Shown in pieces: positions 53,359 through 62,004 of a stretch of 64,000 nucleotides of DNA. Position numbers and translations under genes: made by a program. The notes beneath the pieces were generated by a model, which saw nothing but the letters and a program-made list of their open reading frames with translations, did no database searches and was not told where the DNA came from. The number at the start of each line of letters is the position of its first letter. Position 1 is the stretch's first letter. The DNA is from Treponema sp. OMZ 787 (GTDB lineage: Bacteria; Spirochaetota; Spirochaetia; Treponematales; Treponemataceae): positions 2,232,001-2,296,000 of the forward strand of contig NZ_CP051198.1 of the NCBI RefSeq assembly GCF_024181225.1. Reading direction: 5' to 3'.

Positions 53359-55149
53359 TTAAAACTCGTCAAGCTTGCGTAAATTGGCATAGATGCCGTT
53401 TAAACTTAAAAGCTCCTCATGAGTACCGCTTTCCATGATGCCCTCATCGGTAACTACCAAAATCCTATCGGCATTTCTTATTGTAGAAAGACGGTGGGCG
53501 ATAACTATTGTAGTCCTCTCCTCGGATAATTCCTCAATGGCTCTTTGAATTAAAATTTCGTTTTCGGTATCAAGGGCAGAAGTTGCCTCGTCCAAGATCA
53601 AAATCGGAGGATTTTTTAAAAAGACTCTGGCAATCGATATTCTCTGCTTTTGTCCGCCTGAAAGCATTACACCGCGCTCCCCCACATAGGAGTCATACCC
53701 CTCTTCTAAACTCATAATAAAATCGTGAATGTGGGCATTTTTAGCGGCCTCAATAATTTCTTCATCGGAAGCATCGGGCTTACCGTAGGCTATGTTCTCT
53801 TTTATGGTTCCGCCGAAAAGATAAACATCCTGCTGGACAATTCCGATATTTTCTCTCAATGACTTTAGGGTCAAATCCCTTACATCCTTTCCGTCTATGC
53901 TTATATTTCCGGCTGTTACATCGTAAAAGCGCGGAAGAAGGGAGCATATAGTCGTCTTTCCGCCTCCTGAGGGACCTACAAGAGCAAGGGTTTTTCCCGC
54001 AGGAATATCTATGGAAATATTTTTTAAGATTGCGGCCGTTTCATTGTAGCTGAAATCTACATTTTCGTATTTGATATTTCCTCTTACATCCTTTAGCTCG
54101 ACGGCATCTTCCTTTTCGGTTATTTCGGGGGCTGTTTCTACAATCTGCAAAAAGCGTTTAAAACCCGCAGCTCCCTTTTGGAACATCTCGGTAAAATTGA
54201 TAAGGAGATTTATCGGAGCTATATAGATATTTATATACAAGACATAGATGGTCAAATCGGGAATGGTCAGCTCATTCCTTGCAACAAAAAAACTTCCGGC
54301 TACAACGGTTACTATAAAAAACAAGCCTTGCAAAAGACCGTTTACGGCAAAAAATCCGCCCATCTGTTTATAGTTTAAATACTTTGAATGTACAAAGGCC
54401 TCGTTTGCAGTATAGAATTTTTTGCTTTCCAAGGCCTCGTTAGCAAAGGACTGAACAACCCTTATTCCGGAAAGAGTATCCTGCACCTGCGAATTTATTC
54501 CGGCTATTGTTTTGCGGTTGAGCATAAAAATTTTACGCATCTTTTTGTTTTGAAAAAAGGTAAAGATAAACATAAGGGAGGTAACCGAGGCTAAAATAAG
54601 GGTCAGCCTTACGTTGATAAAACAAAGGAGCGAAAAAGAACCTATTATTTTAAGAAAGGAAATAAAAAGGTTTTCGGGGCCGTGGTGGGCCAGTTCCGAA
54701 ATATCGAAAAGGTCTGAAACAATTCTCGAAATCATGTCTCCCGTTTTGTTCTTATCGTAATATGAAAAGGAAAGACGCTGCATATGATTAAAGAGGTCGT
54801 TTCTCATATCCCTTTCCATCCGGGCTCCCATTATGTGCCCCCATGAGGTTATAAAATATTGGGCAAAATATCTTATAATATAAAGCCCCAAAAGAATTAA
54901 GGCAATTATAAAACCAAGGTAGATGATGGCCGATGCCGTTACATCGAAGTCCAAAATTGTTCTATCTGAAAACAGAGAAAGCTCTCCGCTTCTTATTTTT
55001 GGAATTACCCTTGTCAAATACCTTATCACTTGCGGAAAAACCAAGTCTACCGCAGAAACCAAAAGAGCGCAAAATAAATCGAAGAAAAATAAGAATTTAT
55101 AAGGCGTGTAATAGGCTGCAAATTTGAAAAAGGTGCTTTTTTTGTGCAT
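53359..55149 (-). CDS. ABC exporter half-transporter
   Basis: This 596-residue MsbA/multidrug-type protein has six N-terminal membrane segments with the intracellular loop MSRIVSDLFDISEL. A nucleotide-binding domain follows, with Walker A GPSGGGKTT near residue 385, Q-loop NIGIVQQDVYLFG, signature MLSGGQKQR and Walker B PPILILDEATSALD. It should act as a homodimer in the inner membrane. Its cargo, lipid or drug, is not readable. Confidence 0.93.
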   Translation of the reverse strand: MHKKSTFFKFAAYYTPYKFLFFFDLFCALLVSAVDLVFPQVIRYLTRVIPKIRSGELSLFSDRTILDFDVTASAIIYLGFIIALILLGLYIIRYFAQYFITSWGHIMGARMERDMRNDLFNHMQRLSFSYYDKNKTGDMISRIVSDLFDISELAHHGPENLFISFLKIIGSFSLLCFINVRLTLILASVTSLMFIFTFFQNKKMRKIFMLNRKTIAGINSQVQDTLSGIRVVQSFANEALESKKFYTANEAFVHSKYLNYKQMGGFFAVNGLLQGLFFIVTVVAGSFFVARNELTIPDLTIYVLYINIYIAPINLLINFTEMFQKGAAGFKRFLQIVETAPEITEKEDAVELKDVRGNIKYENVDFSYNETAAILKNISIDIPAGKTLALVGPSGGGKTTICSLLPRFYDVTAGNISIDGKDVRDLTLKSLRENIGIVQQDVYLFGGTIKENIAYGKPDASDEEIIEAAKNAHIHDFIMSLEEGYDSYVGERGVMLSGGQKQRISIARVFLKNPPILILDEATSALDTENEILIQRAIEELSEERTTIVIAHRLSTIRNADRILVVTDEGIMESGTHEELLSLNGIYANLRKLDEF

Positions 55150-55196
55150 AATTTATGATAATATACGATAAACCAAAAAAAGTAAATAGGCATTTT

Positions 55197-55781
55197 TTAA
55201 AGCCCTTCGATTAGCTTTGTTATTGCTTCAAGAGCCCTTCCCCTGTGGGATACCGAATTCTTTTGTTCGGGGCTAAGCTCTGCAAAGGTTTTTCCGAACT
55301 CTTCAACAAAAAATATGGGGTCGTAACCGAAGCCGCCCGAACCTGACGGAGCTTCGGTTATATTTCCCTCGCAAGTTTCCTGTACCGAATAAAAACGGTC
55401 TTCATTTAAAAGAAAAATCATGCAGCAAGCAAATCGGGCACTGCGATCTTTTACCCCTTTTAACTCTTCAAGCACCTTATTTATACCGGCTTCAGCAGAA
55501 ACATGCTCTCCATTTAAAGCACCATAACGGGCAGAATGAATTCCGGGAGCTCCGTTTAAAAAATCCACACAAAGGCCTGAATCATCCGCAAGAACAGGTG
55601 CTTGTACAATACCGTAAAGGGCCTTGGCCTTAATCATAGAATTTTCAAAAAATGTACTTCCCGTTTCTTCAGGGTCAAAGTCTATACCTTCTTCTTTAGG
55701 CAGAACAATTTTATGAGACGGAAGAAGCTCCTGCACTTCCTTTTTTTTGTTTACATTTCCCGATGCCAGATATATTTTCAT
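55197..55781 (-). CDS. rdgB: XTP/dITP pyrophosphatase
   Basis: This 194-residue HAM1/RdgB enzyme removes non-canonical purine triphosphates such as dITP and XTP. Motifs are LASGNVNKKKEV, LADDSGLCVDFLNGAPGI, HSARYGALNG, FGYDPIFF and SHRGRALEA. Its first 71 bp overlap the 3' end of the upstream gene in another frame, so expression of the two is linked. Confidence 0.95.
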   Translation of the reverse strand: MKIYLASGNVNKKKEVQELLPSHKIVLPKEEGIDFDPEETGSTFFENSMIKAKALYGIVQAPVLADDSGLCVDFLNGAPGIHSARYGALNGEHVSAEAGINKVLEELKGVKDRSARFACCMIFLLNEDRFYSVQETCEGNITEAPSGSGGFGYDPIFFVEEFGKTFAELSPEQKNSVSHRGRALEAITKLIEGL

Positions 55782-56724
55782 ACTGCTGAGTATACCAAAT
55801 TTTCAAACTCTTGGCAATATTTTTATCGATTGTCCCCTTATACAGATTGATATATTTTCCTATATCGGTACTGCTCGGAGCCTTTAACTGCCGCCTGTTT
55901 AATCTTTTTGCCTTATCCCACAAATGGCGGTTATGCTTTAGCGAAAAACAAATCTTTGTAAGTTGAGTCTTTGTATTATAAGTATGCATTAAAAGATATT
56001 TAAAAAGTTGAGCTTTAACATAATATCTGTTTCTATTGCCTACACAATAATTTATTTTTTCATACCGGTTAAAGCAAGCCGACTTGAGATCATGAAGAAT
56101 AGAACATAGGAGACGGGGATCCATTTTAATTGCAGCAGCTATTTTATCTATCAAATCATCATCAAGAAAAAAGCAAGCCCGGCAGGCAAGCAAAAAAATC
56201 TTTCTATGCTTACACGGCATACCAAAATAAATATCCCTCATCCGGGTCAAATATTTTGATTGAGGTTTTTCATCATTCAAACCTAAGGCTTTTGGTTTTA
56301 CATCGCAGTAGGACGGTTCAGGCTCAGCCACATAAAAGTTAAAATTTTCATCTAAATCATATTCACCCATAAGATACTCCCACCGTGAGCCTTCCTGCTC
56401 GGCAATAACCGTATCGTTTATTTCATGCCTTACGGTTTTGCACTTAAACGTTAAATAATAAAATCGAAGATGATTTGTTAAATAAGTATAAAAACTTGAA
56501 AGTGAAGAATTATAATTTTCCAAAATTCTAGGAAGCTTATAATAAAACTTGAGTAAAAAATCACTTCGTAAATCTTCATCCTTAAAATACAAACCGAATC
56601 TTTCCGCATTCACATAAATTATCTCAAAGATATGCATTAAGAGCTCTTGCCGTCTTACAGGATCTGTCTTATTGATATTGTAGGCCTTGACAAATTCCTC
56701 TCCTTTTTCTAAACTGAAATCCAC
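55711..56724 (-). CDS. Sigma-like protein of unknown function
   Basis: This 337-residue basic, helical protein has no signal peptide. Residues near 45-90 (DLRSDFLLKFYYKLP and SFYTYLTNHLRFYY) resemble the layout of sigma-70 region 2, but I cannot find a clear region 4. The C-terminus is rich in Lys and Arg. It could be a divergent sigma factor or another DNA/RNA-binding protein. The start is GTG at 56724, with GGAG 7 nt upstream; a longer TTG start has no RBS. The 3' end overlaps rdgB by 71 bp. Confidence 0.65.
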   Translation of the reverse strand: MDFSLEKGEEFVKAYNINKTDPVRRQELLMHIFEIIYVNAERFGLYFKDEDLRSDFLLKFYYKLPRILENYNSSLSSFYTYLTNHLRFYYLTFKCKTVRHEINDTVIAEQEGSRWEYLMGEYDLDENFNFYVAEPEPSYCDVKPKALGLNDEKPQSKYLTRMRDIYFGMPCKHRKIFLLACRACFFLDDDLIDKIAAAIKMDPRLLCSILHDLKSACFNRYEKINYCVGNRNRYYVKAQLFKYLLMHTYNTKTQLTKICFSLKHNRHLWDKAKRLNRRQLKAPSSTDIGKYINLYKGTIDKNIAKSLKIWYTQQYENISGIGKCKQKKGSAGASSVS

Positions 56725-56909
56725 TTTTTTATCTCCTTTAACTTTAATAATTATATGTTGATAGAAGCAAAAAGAGTGCAAAGCTGCCGGCTTTAAAAAA
56801 AAGGATTATTTGGATTTTTTTTCATTTTTATAAACCACAAAAAATGAGTTTTTCTATTTTTTTATAAGAGCTCAAAAAACTATCAATAAAAAAATGAGAT
56901 TTTCCATAA

Positions 56910-56930
56910 AAGACTAAATTTATTAGTCTT
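56910..56930. promoter_or_regulatory. Operator-like palindrome upstream of the DUF2225 gene
   Basis: AAGACTAA and TTAGTCTT are perfect 8-bp arms separated by 5 nt. The surrounding intergenic DNA is very A+T-rich and holds two near-repeats of AAAAAATGAG. A regulator site or a small hairpin is possible. Confidence 0.4.
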
Positions 56931-56974
56931 AAAAACACAAAAAATACCGATAATTAGAAGCGGAGAACAAAATT

Positions 56975-57850
56975 ATGATAAGAAAACAAACAGAAAAAGA
57001 ATCCCGTACAGGAAGCATAACTTTTTACTCTAAAGAACAGGTAGAATGTCCGGTATGCAGTACAAAATTTAAAAGAGAAGAACTCCACTCCGGAGGAGGA
57101 AGGCTTATAGCCGGAGACCTAACCGATGAGCTTCGAAGACTTTATGAACCGTCTGCAAAATACGGAGAAATATTTCCTGTAGTGTACAATTTGACCGTTT
57201 GTCATAAATGTCTTTATACCGCCTTTCCGCAAGACTTTTCTATTCCGCCCCGCCCTGTTATCGAAAAACTTTTTGAAAACACCGAAGCCCGATACTCAGC
57301 CGTAAAGGGTCTTTTTCACAATATAGATTTTACAAAATCCCGCGGCTTAAATGAAGGAGCGGCATCCTATTACCTTGCTATTTTGTGTTATGAACTTTTT
57401 GAAGAAAAATTTTCCCCCACGATAAAGCAGGGTATATGTGCAATAAGGGCAGCATGGCTATTTGACGAGCTAGGCAAAAAATATCCTGAAGAAAATTACA
57501 AATATGTTTCTGACCTTTTTTATCAAAAGGCAACCTTTCTTTACCGCCGAGCCCTCGAGCTGGAATCAAGCGGAGAAGAAATAATTGCCGGATTAAAATC
57601 TTTCGGCCCCGATGTGGACAAAAACTACGGATATGACGGAATAATCTATCTTTCAGCCCTTCTCGAATATAAGTACGGCCAAAAAATCGATATGGAAATG
57701 CGCCTAAAGCGTTTGGACTATCACAAATTTGCCCTTGCAAAGATGTTCGGCCTAGGCAGATCCAGTAAGGCCAAGCCTGGTCCGATCTTGGAAGCCGCCA
57801 GAAATCTATATGATCTTCTAAAAGTCGAGTTAAAGGAAGTAGAAGAATAA
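56975..57850 (+). CDS. DUF2225 protein
   Basis: This 291-residue protein of the DUF2225 family, common in Firmicutes and spirochaetes, has a zinc-ribbon-like CPVCSTKF near residue 28 and a second pair CHKCLYTAF near 74. Helical, TPR-like repeats follow (AAWLFDELGKKYPEE, FLYRRALELE). The function of the family is unknown. Its stop codon overlaps the truA start by one base, so it is coupled to truA. Confidence 0.85.
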   Translation: MIRKQTEKESRTGSITFYSKEQVECPVCSTKFKREELHSGGGRLIAGDLTDELRRLYEPSAKYGEIFPVVYNLTVCHKCLYTAFPQDFSIPPRPVIEKLFENTEARYSAVKGLFHNIDFTKSRGLNEGAASYYLAILCYELFEEKFSPTIKQGICAIRAAWLFDELGKKYPEENYKYVSDLFYQKATFLYRRALELESSGEEIIAGLKSFGPDVDKNYGYDGIIYLSALLEYKYGQKIDMEMRLKRLDYHKFALAKMFGLGRSSKAKPGPILEAARNLYDLLKVELKEVEE

Positions 57851-58665
57851 TGGAGGCATCCCAAAACCAAAAAAATATCCTCCTTACCCTTTCTTATGAC
57901 GGAACAAATTTTTGCGGCTGGCAAAAGCAAACGAAAGAAGGAAGCGAAACCTTCAGGACGGTTCAGGGAGAATTGGAAAAGGCCTTAACCAAAATACACA
58001 AGCATCCTGTCGAAACAAACGGCTCAGGCCGCACCGATTCGGGAGTTCATGCAGCCCGCCAAGCCGTAAACTTTTTTAGCGATATAAAAAGTATGAGGGC
58101 ACAAAATTTTTTACCGGCCCTTAACTCAATCTTACCTAAGGATATAAGGGTGATGGATGCAGCCGAAGTTTCTCCCCTTTTACATGCCCGCTTTAATGCT
58201 CTTTCCCGCACCTACCGCTACAAAATTAAATGCGGGAAAACAATCTTTGCTCATGAACAGCCGTATGCATGGCACATAAGGCGTTACCCTGATATAAACA
58301 ACTTAAACGAAATGGCCTTCTGCCTTTCGGGAGAGTTGGATTGCACCGCCTTTTCTGCGGCGGGGGATCAAAGTATAAGCAAATCACGCTATATCAAAAA
58401 GGCAGTCTTTTTTATAGAAAACGATTATCTTATTTTTGAAATTTGTGCAAATGCCTTCTTATGGAAGATGGTCCGCTCTATCGTTGGAACTCTTTTGCAT
58501 TTAGACGAAACCGGAGCTTCCAAAAAAGATTTTAAGGAAATCTTAGAATCAAAAATGCGGGCAAAGGCAGGCCCCACCGCTCCGCCGCAAGGCCTTTTTT
58601 TATGGTCTATAGAATATCCCCAAGACCTGCTAAAAGCACCGCAGGATAATTCTAATAAACAGTAA
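57850..58665 (+). CDS. truA: tRNA pseudouridine synthase A
   Basis: This 271-residue enzyme makes pseudouridine at positions 38-40 of tRNA anticodon arms. The catalytic Asp is in NGSGRTDSGVHAARQ near residue 63. Other conserved parts are LSYDGTNFCGWQ at the start, ARFNALSRTYRY and FLWKMVRSIVGTLL. The ATG shares a base with the upstream stop. The length and motifs are normal. Confidence 0.95.
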   Translation: MEASQNQKNILLTLSYDGTNFCGWQKQTKEGSETFRTVQGELEKALTKIHKHPVETNGSGRTDSGVHAARQAVNFFSDIKSMRAQNFLPALNSILPKDIRVMDAAEVSPLLHARFNALSRTYRYKIKCGKTIFAHEQPYAWHIRRYPDINNLNEMAFCLSGELDCTAFSAAGDQSISKSRYIKKAVFFIENDYLIFEICANAFLWKMVRSIVGTLLHLDETGASKKDFKEILESKMRAKAGPTAPPQGLFLWSIEYPQDLLKAPQDNSNKQ

Positions 58666-58667
58666 AG

Positions 58668-59348
58668 CTAATTGCTCTTAAAACGGTCATACCGGCTTAC
58701 GGCATTAGAAACCGTAAAAAACACAAGAACAATTCCAAAAATAATAAAATAAGACCCTATAGAAAAAAACATATTATAAAAACCGTGTATAAGCCATGTA
58801 ACAAGAAACGGCCTTATCGGCTTTTTTTTCCCTTGTGCAATGCCGGTTTCAAGATAGTACACACCTAAGCCTGCATGCAAAATATTTGAAGTAAATGTTC
58901 TGATCCAAATTGATTCGGGATACCGTATCACATAAGCAACATTCTCAAACGAAGCAAAAATTAAACCGTAAAACACAGATAAAAGCAGGAGGGCTCTTAT
59001 ATTCGGACCGGTTTGAGCTGAGGTAAGACTATCAGTGTTTTTAATCTTCTGCATCCAAATCAATTTTATAAAAATATAAAAAAGCAGGGCCTTAACGGCT
59101 TCTTCAGGCAAGGAAGAATGAATAAAACAGTCAAAAACAAGGTAGTAAGCATATCCTGACCTTTTCAAAAAATCCTGAGAAAAAAAATATATGACTGTCT
59201 GCATTAAAATCGAAATAAAAACGGCAAAAAATGAAAACAAAAAAATATATAGCAATGTTTTAGCCGATAAATTTTCTTTTTTTATAACAAAAAATGCCCA
59301 AACAACCGAAATAGCAAAAGAAATCAAGATTATTGCCGCAATCTGCAT
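58668..59348 (-). CDS. PrsW family membrane metalloprotease
   Basis: This 226-residue protein has six or seven membrane segments. The family motifs are SLPEEAVKALLFY (EExxK), FASFENVAYV (FExxxY), HAGLGVYYLE and WLIHGFYNMFF. PrsW relatives cut anti-sigma factors within the membrane, but targets here are unknown. No Shine-Dalgarno precedes the ATG, and a -10 box lies 8 nt upstream, so the mRNA may be nearly leaderless. It is convergent with truA. Confidence 0.85.
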   Translation of the reverse strand: MQIAAIILISFAISVVWAFFVIKKENLSAKTLLYIFLFSFFAVFISILMQTVIYFFSQDFLKRSGYAYYLVFDCFIHSSLPEEAVKALLFYIFIKLIWMQKIKNTDSLTSAQTGPNIRALLLLSVFYGLIFASFENVAYVIRYPESIWIRTFTSNILHAGLGVYYLETGIAQGKKKPIRPFLVTWLIHGFYNMFFSIGSYFIIFGIVLVFFTVSNAVSRYDRFKSN

Positions 59349-59356
59349 ACAAAAAA

Positions 59357-59385
59357 AGAATACATTGAAAAAGAATTAAATTCAA
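59357..59385 (-). promoter_or_regulatory. Promoter of the PrsW gene, near-leaderless geometry
   Basis: On the minus strand, TTGAAT (59385-59380), a 17-nt spacer and TATTCT (59362-59357) end 8 nt before the ATG. Confidence 0.5.
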
Positions 59386-59452
59386 GAGGTTTACGGATAA
59401 GGCCTTTATTTTGAACTGAAAATACCTTATAATGTTAGATGGAGTAAAAACT

Positions 59453-60208
59453 ATGGATAAAGAAAAAAATAATTATGACAAGCTTTTTTCTGAAATTATA
59501 AACGCAAAGCACCTCGTAGCCTTTACAGGGGCCGGAATAAGCACCCTCGCAGGAATAAAGGACTTTAGGGGGAAGGACGGCCTTTATAAACAGCCTAATA
59601 CCGAAAAAATGTTCGATATAGATGTCTTTTATCGGGATCCTTCGGTTTATTACGGCATGGCCAAGGAATTTATCTACGGATTGGAAGATAAAAGGCCGGC
59701 AATTGTGCATACCGTCCTTGCAGATCTTGAAAAAAGAGGCATCCTAAAAGCCGTAATTACCCAAAACATTGATTTACTCCATCAAAAAGCCGGCAGCAAA
59801 AATGTAATTGAGGTACACGGCTCTCCCTCCTTTCACTATTGTATAAATTGCACCTATACCGAAACATTTGAGGAAGCTGCAAAAACAGCCAAAACCGGAG
59901 CCGTACCCAGATGTCCCAAATGCGGAAGCCCCATAAAACCGGCTATAACCTTTTTTGGAGAAGCCCTGCCGCAAAAGGCCATGATTCAGGCAGAAATCGA
60001 GGCCTCAAAGGCCGATTTTATGCTTGTTTTAGGTACAACCCTCTTGGTTTATCCTGCGGCCGCACTCCCAGCCTATACATTAAGAAACGGCGGCAAGATA
60101 GCAATAGTAAACAACCAGCCGACCCAATTAGACTCCTATGCAGAAATCTTATTTGAAGATTTGGAAGAAACCTTTGAAAAAATAGATAAAAAATTAAAAA
60201 ATTTATAG
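59453..60208 (+). CDS. cobB: NAD-dependent protein deacylase, sirtuin family
   Basis: This 251-residue Sir2-family enzyme removes acyl groups from protein lysines using NAD. Motifs are [29 protein letters not shown], the catalytic His in EVHGSPSFH, zinc cysteines CINC and CPKC, and FFGEALPQ. The second NAD motif is [14 protein letters not shown]. The ATG at 59453 has GGAG 8 nt upstream; an ATG seven codons earlier lacks one. Confidence 0.93.
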   Translation: MDKEKNNYDKLFSEIINAKHLVAFTGAGISTLAGIKDFRGKDGLYKQPNTEKMFDIDVFYRDPSVYYGMAKEFIYGLEDKRPAIVHTVLADLEKRGILKAVITQNIDLLHQKAGSKNVIEVHGSPSFHYCINCTYTETFEEAAKTAKTGAVPRCPKCGSPIKPAITFFGEALPQKAMIQAEIEASKADFMLVLGTTLLVYPAAALPAYTLRNGGKIAIVNNQPTQLDSYAEILFEDLEETFEKIDKKLKNL

Positions 60209-60227
60209 TTTTTTTTAATAAATTCAC

Positions 60228-60392
60228 TTGACAAAAAAGTAAGGATATGGTAACTTACATCTAGGCACAGATTGCGGGTAGTTACCAAAAATTACCTGCG
60301 TAAAGCGTTCATAAAAGTATTTATATGTGAATGGTTTATACTCTATTTTAATCGCTCCGGTCCGCATACTCCCGGAGCGATTTTTTTATCTA
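60228..60392 (+). ncRNA. Candidate structured small RNA
   Basis: TTGACA (60228-60233), a 17-nt spacer and TAACTT (60251-60256) place a start near 60263, giving a transcript of about 130 nt. A 7-bp hairpin GCGGGUA/UACCUGC is followed by a second one (near 60307-60332), and a strong terminator (60352-60380, stem TCGCTCCGG/CCGGAGCGA, then seven T) closes it. No reading frame with an RBS is present. The rest of the 306-bp gap between the sirtuin and HDOD genes (60393-60514) is A+T-rich with nothing recognised. I do not recognise the RNA as 6S, SRP or tmRNA. Confidence 0.65.
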
Positions 60393-60514
60393 TATGCATT
60401 ATAGACATTTAAGATTTACCGCCTTAATGCCGATAAATAAACCGAGAAAGATTTACCTTAAAATCACTCAAAAAGGTATTTATTTTTTTTTATTTATGTG
60501 TTAGGATGTAATTC

Positions 60515-61996
60515 ATGGAAAAAGATAAAAGAATAATTGTTGATTCAGAAAAAATTGAAACGGCCATTCGCTTGGGTGTTCCTATCGCTATAACTTCATA
60601 TACCTTGCCCAAAGAAACTGAAGTTTATATTACGGATGTTATTTCCGAATTTTTAAAACAGCTTCATTGTACGGATATTACGGATTATATCGTATACTAC
60701 ACTAATGAACTTACAACAAATGCAAAAAAAGCCAATACAAAACGGGTCTATTTTAAAGAAAGGGGCCTAAATATTTCCGATTCCGAGGACTATGACCTTG
60801 GTATGAAGGATTTTAAAGAAGAAACAATATCGAACATGGAGCATTACCTTGAGCTTCAAAAAAAAGCAGGTCTTTATGTTAAAATGTCCCTTCAATTAAA
60901 ACGGGATAATATAATCCTTGAAGTAAGCAACAATGCTGCCCTAACACGCCAAGAATTTAAGAGAATTTTTGACAAAATAGTCAGAGCAAGACAGTTTTCA
61001 TCACTGGATGAGGCCTTTACCCAAGTTTTAGACAGTACAGAGGGTGCCGGTCTGGGGCTTGTAATAATGGTTTTAATGCTTAAAAAAATGGGGCTTGACG
61101 AAAAAGCCTATCAAATAGATGTTGTAGACGGAGTTACCATAAACCGTGTTACAATTCCTCTTAAACTGGAATTAAAGAAAGAGGCCGAACCTCTTACAAG
61201 AGCTATTGTAGAATATATCAACGAAATACCTCAATTCCCTGAAAATATTATGCAAATTCAAAGGGCCATTAACGATCCCGACTCAAAGATGCAAAAAATT
61301 GCCCAGCTTATAAGCAGCGACATTGGATTGACAACAGACCTTTTAAAACATGTAAACTCTGTAGCATTCGGTCTTTCCAAGCCCTGTATGAACATTGTAG
61401 AAGCCGTTAAGTTTGTAGGCTTGCGGGGAATACAAAACCTGTTGTATTCTATGGGTACTATTAAGGTACTGGAAACAACAGAAAATGAGCAAAAGCAGAT
61501 TTGGGAAAACGCCTACAGGCTCGCATTTTTCTCGTTGAATGTTGCAAAACTTACGGGAAAACGGAATATAGTCGATGATGCATATATTTGCGGCCTTTTG
61601 CATGACCTTGGAAAAATCATACTTGGTTCAATGTATCCGGAATTGATTGTAAAGCTCGCAGAAATTCAAGCCGAAAGGAATATTTCTCCGCAAGTTATGG
61701 ACATGATTATGAGCGGTATGGCCCAAGCCGAAATCGGTGCAACCCTTGCCGAAAAATGGAATTTCCCTGAACCCATAGTAGTAACAATAAGGTATCAGGA
61801 TAATTTTGAAAATGCACCTGAAGAGCACAAAGAGCTGGTTGAAAGCGTATGTTTTGCAGACTTTATGCTCAACTTTTCTCAAAACAGAATTGAATACTAT
61901 CAGGTTCCTGAAGCCTTGTTAAAAAGATTCAAAATAGAATCGGAAGAACAGCTTAAAAATCTTTGTGAAAAGTTTGAGTTTGCTTTTGAAAAATAA
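60515..61996 (+). CDS. GHKL ATPase-HDOD regulatory protein
   Basis: This 493-residue cytosolic protein joins two domains. The N-terminal half carries a histidine-kinase-type ATPase fold: N-box-like TNELTTNAKKAN and the glycine loop STEGAGLGLVIMVL near residue 170. The C-terminal half, from about 225, is an HDOD domain (IPQFPENIMQIQRAINDP, LLHDLGKIILGSM), related to HD-GYP but without the GYP motif. No phospho-acceptor His box is visible, so it is unlikely to be a classical kinase. Such proteins may sense a second messenger or control motility. AGGATG lies 8 nt before the ATG. Confidence 0.85.
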   Translation: MEKDKRIIVDSEKIETAIRLGVPIAITSYTLPKETEVYITDVISEFLKQLHCTDITDYIVYYTNELTTNAKKANTKRVYFKERGLNISDSEDYDLGMKDFKEETISNMEHYLELQKKAGLYVKMSLQLKRDNIILEVSNNAALTRQEFKRIFDKIVRARQFSSLDEAFTQVLDSTEGAGLGLVIMVLMLKKMGLDEKAYQIDVVDGVTINRVTIPLKLELKKEAEPLTRAIVEYINEIPQFPENIMQIQRAINDPDSKMQKIAQLISSDIGLTTDLLKHVNSVAFGLSKPCMNIVEAVKFVGLRGIQNLLYSMGTIKVLETTENEQKQIWENAYRLAFFSLNVAKLTGKRNIVDDAYICGLLHDLGKIILGSMYPELIVKLAEIQAERNISPQVMDMIMSGMAQAEIGATLAEKWNFPEPIVVTIRYQDNFENAPEEHKELVESVCFADFMLNFSQNRIEYYQVPEALLKRFKIESEEQLKNLCEKFEFAFEK

Positions 61997-62004
61997 GAAT
62001 CCTG

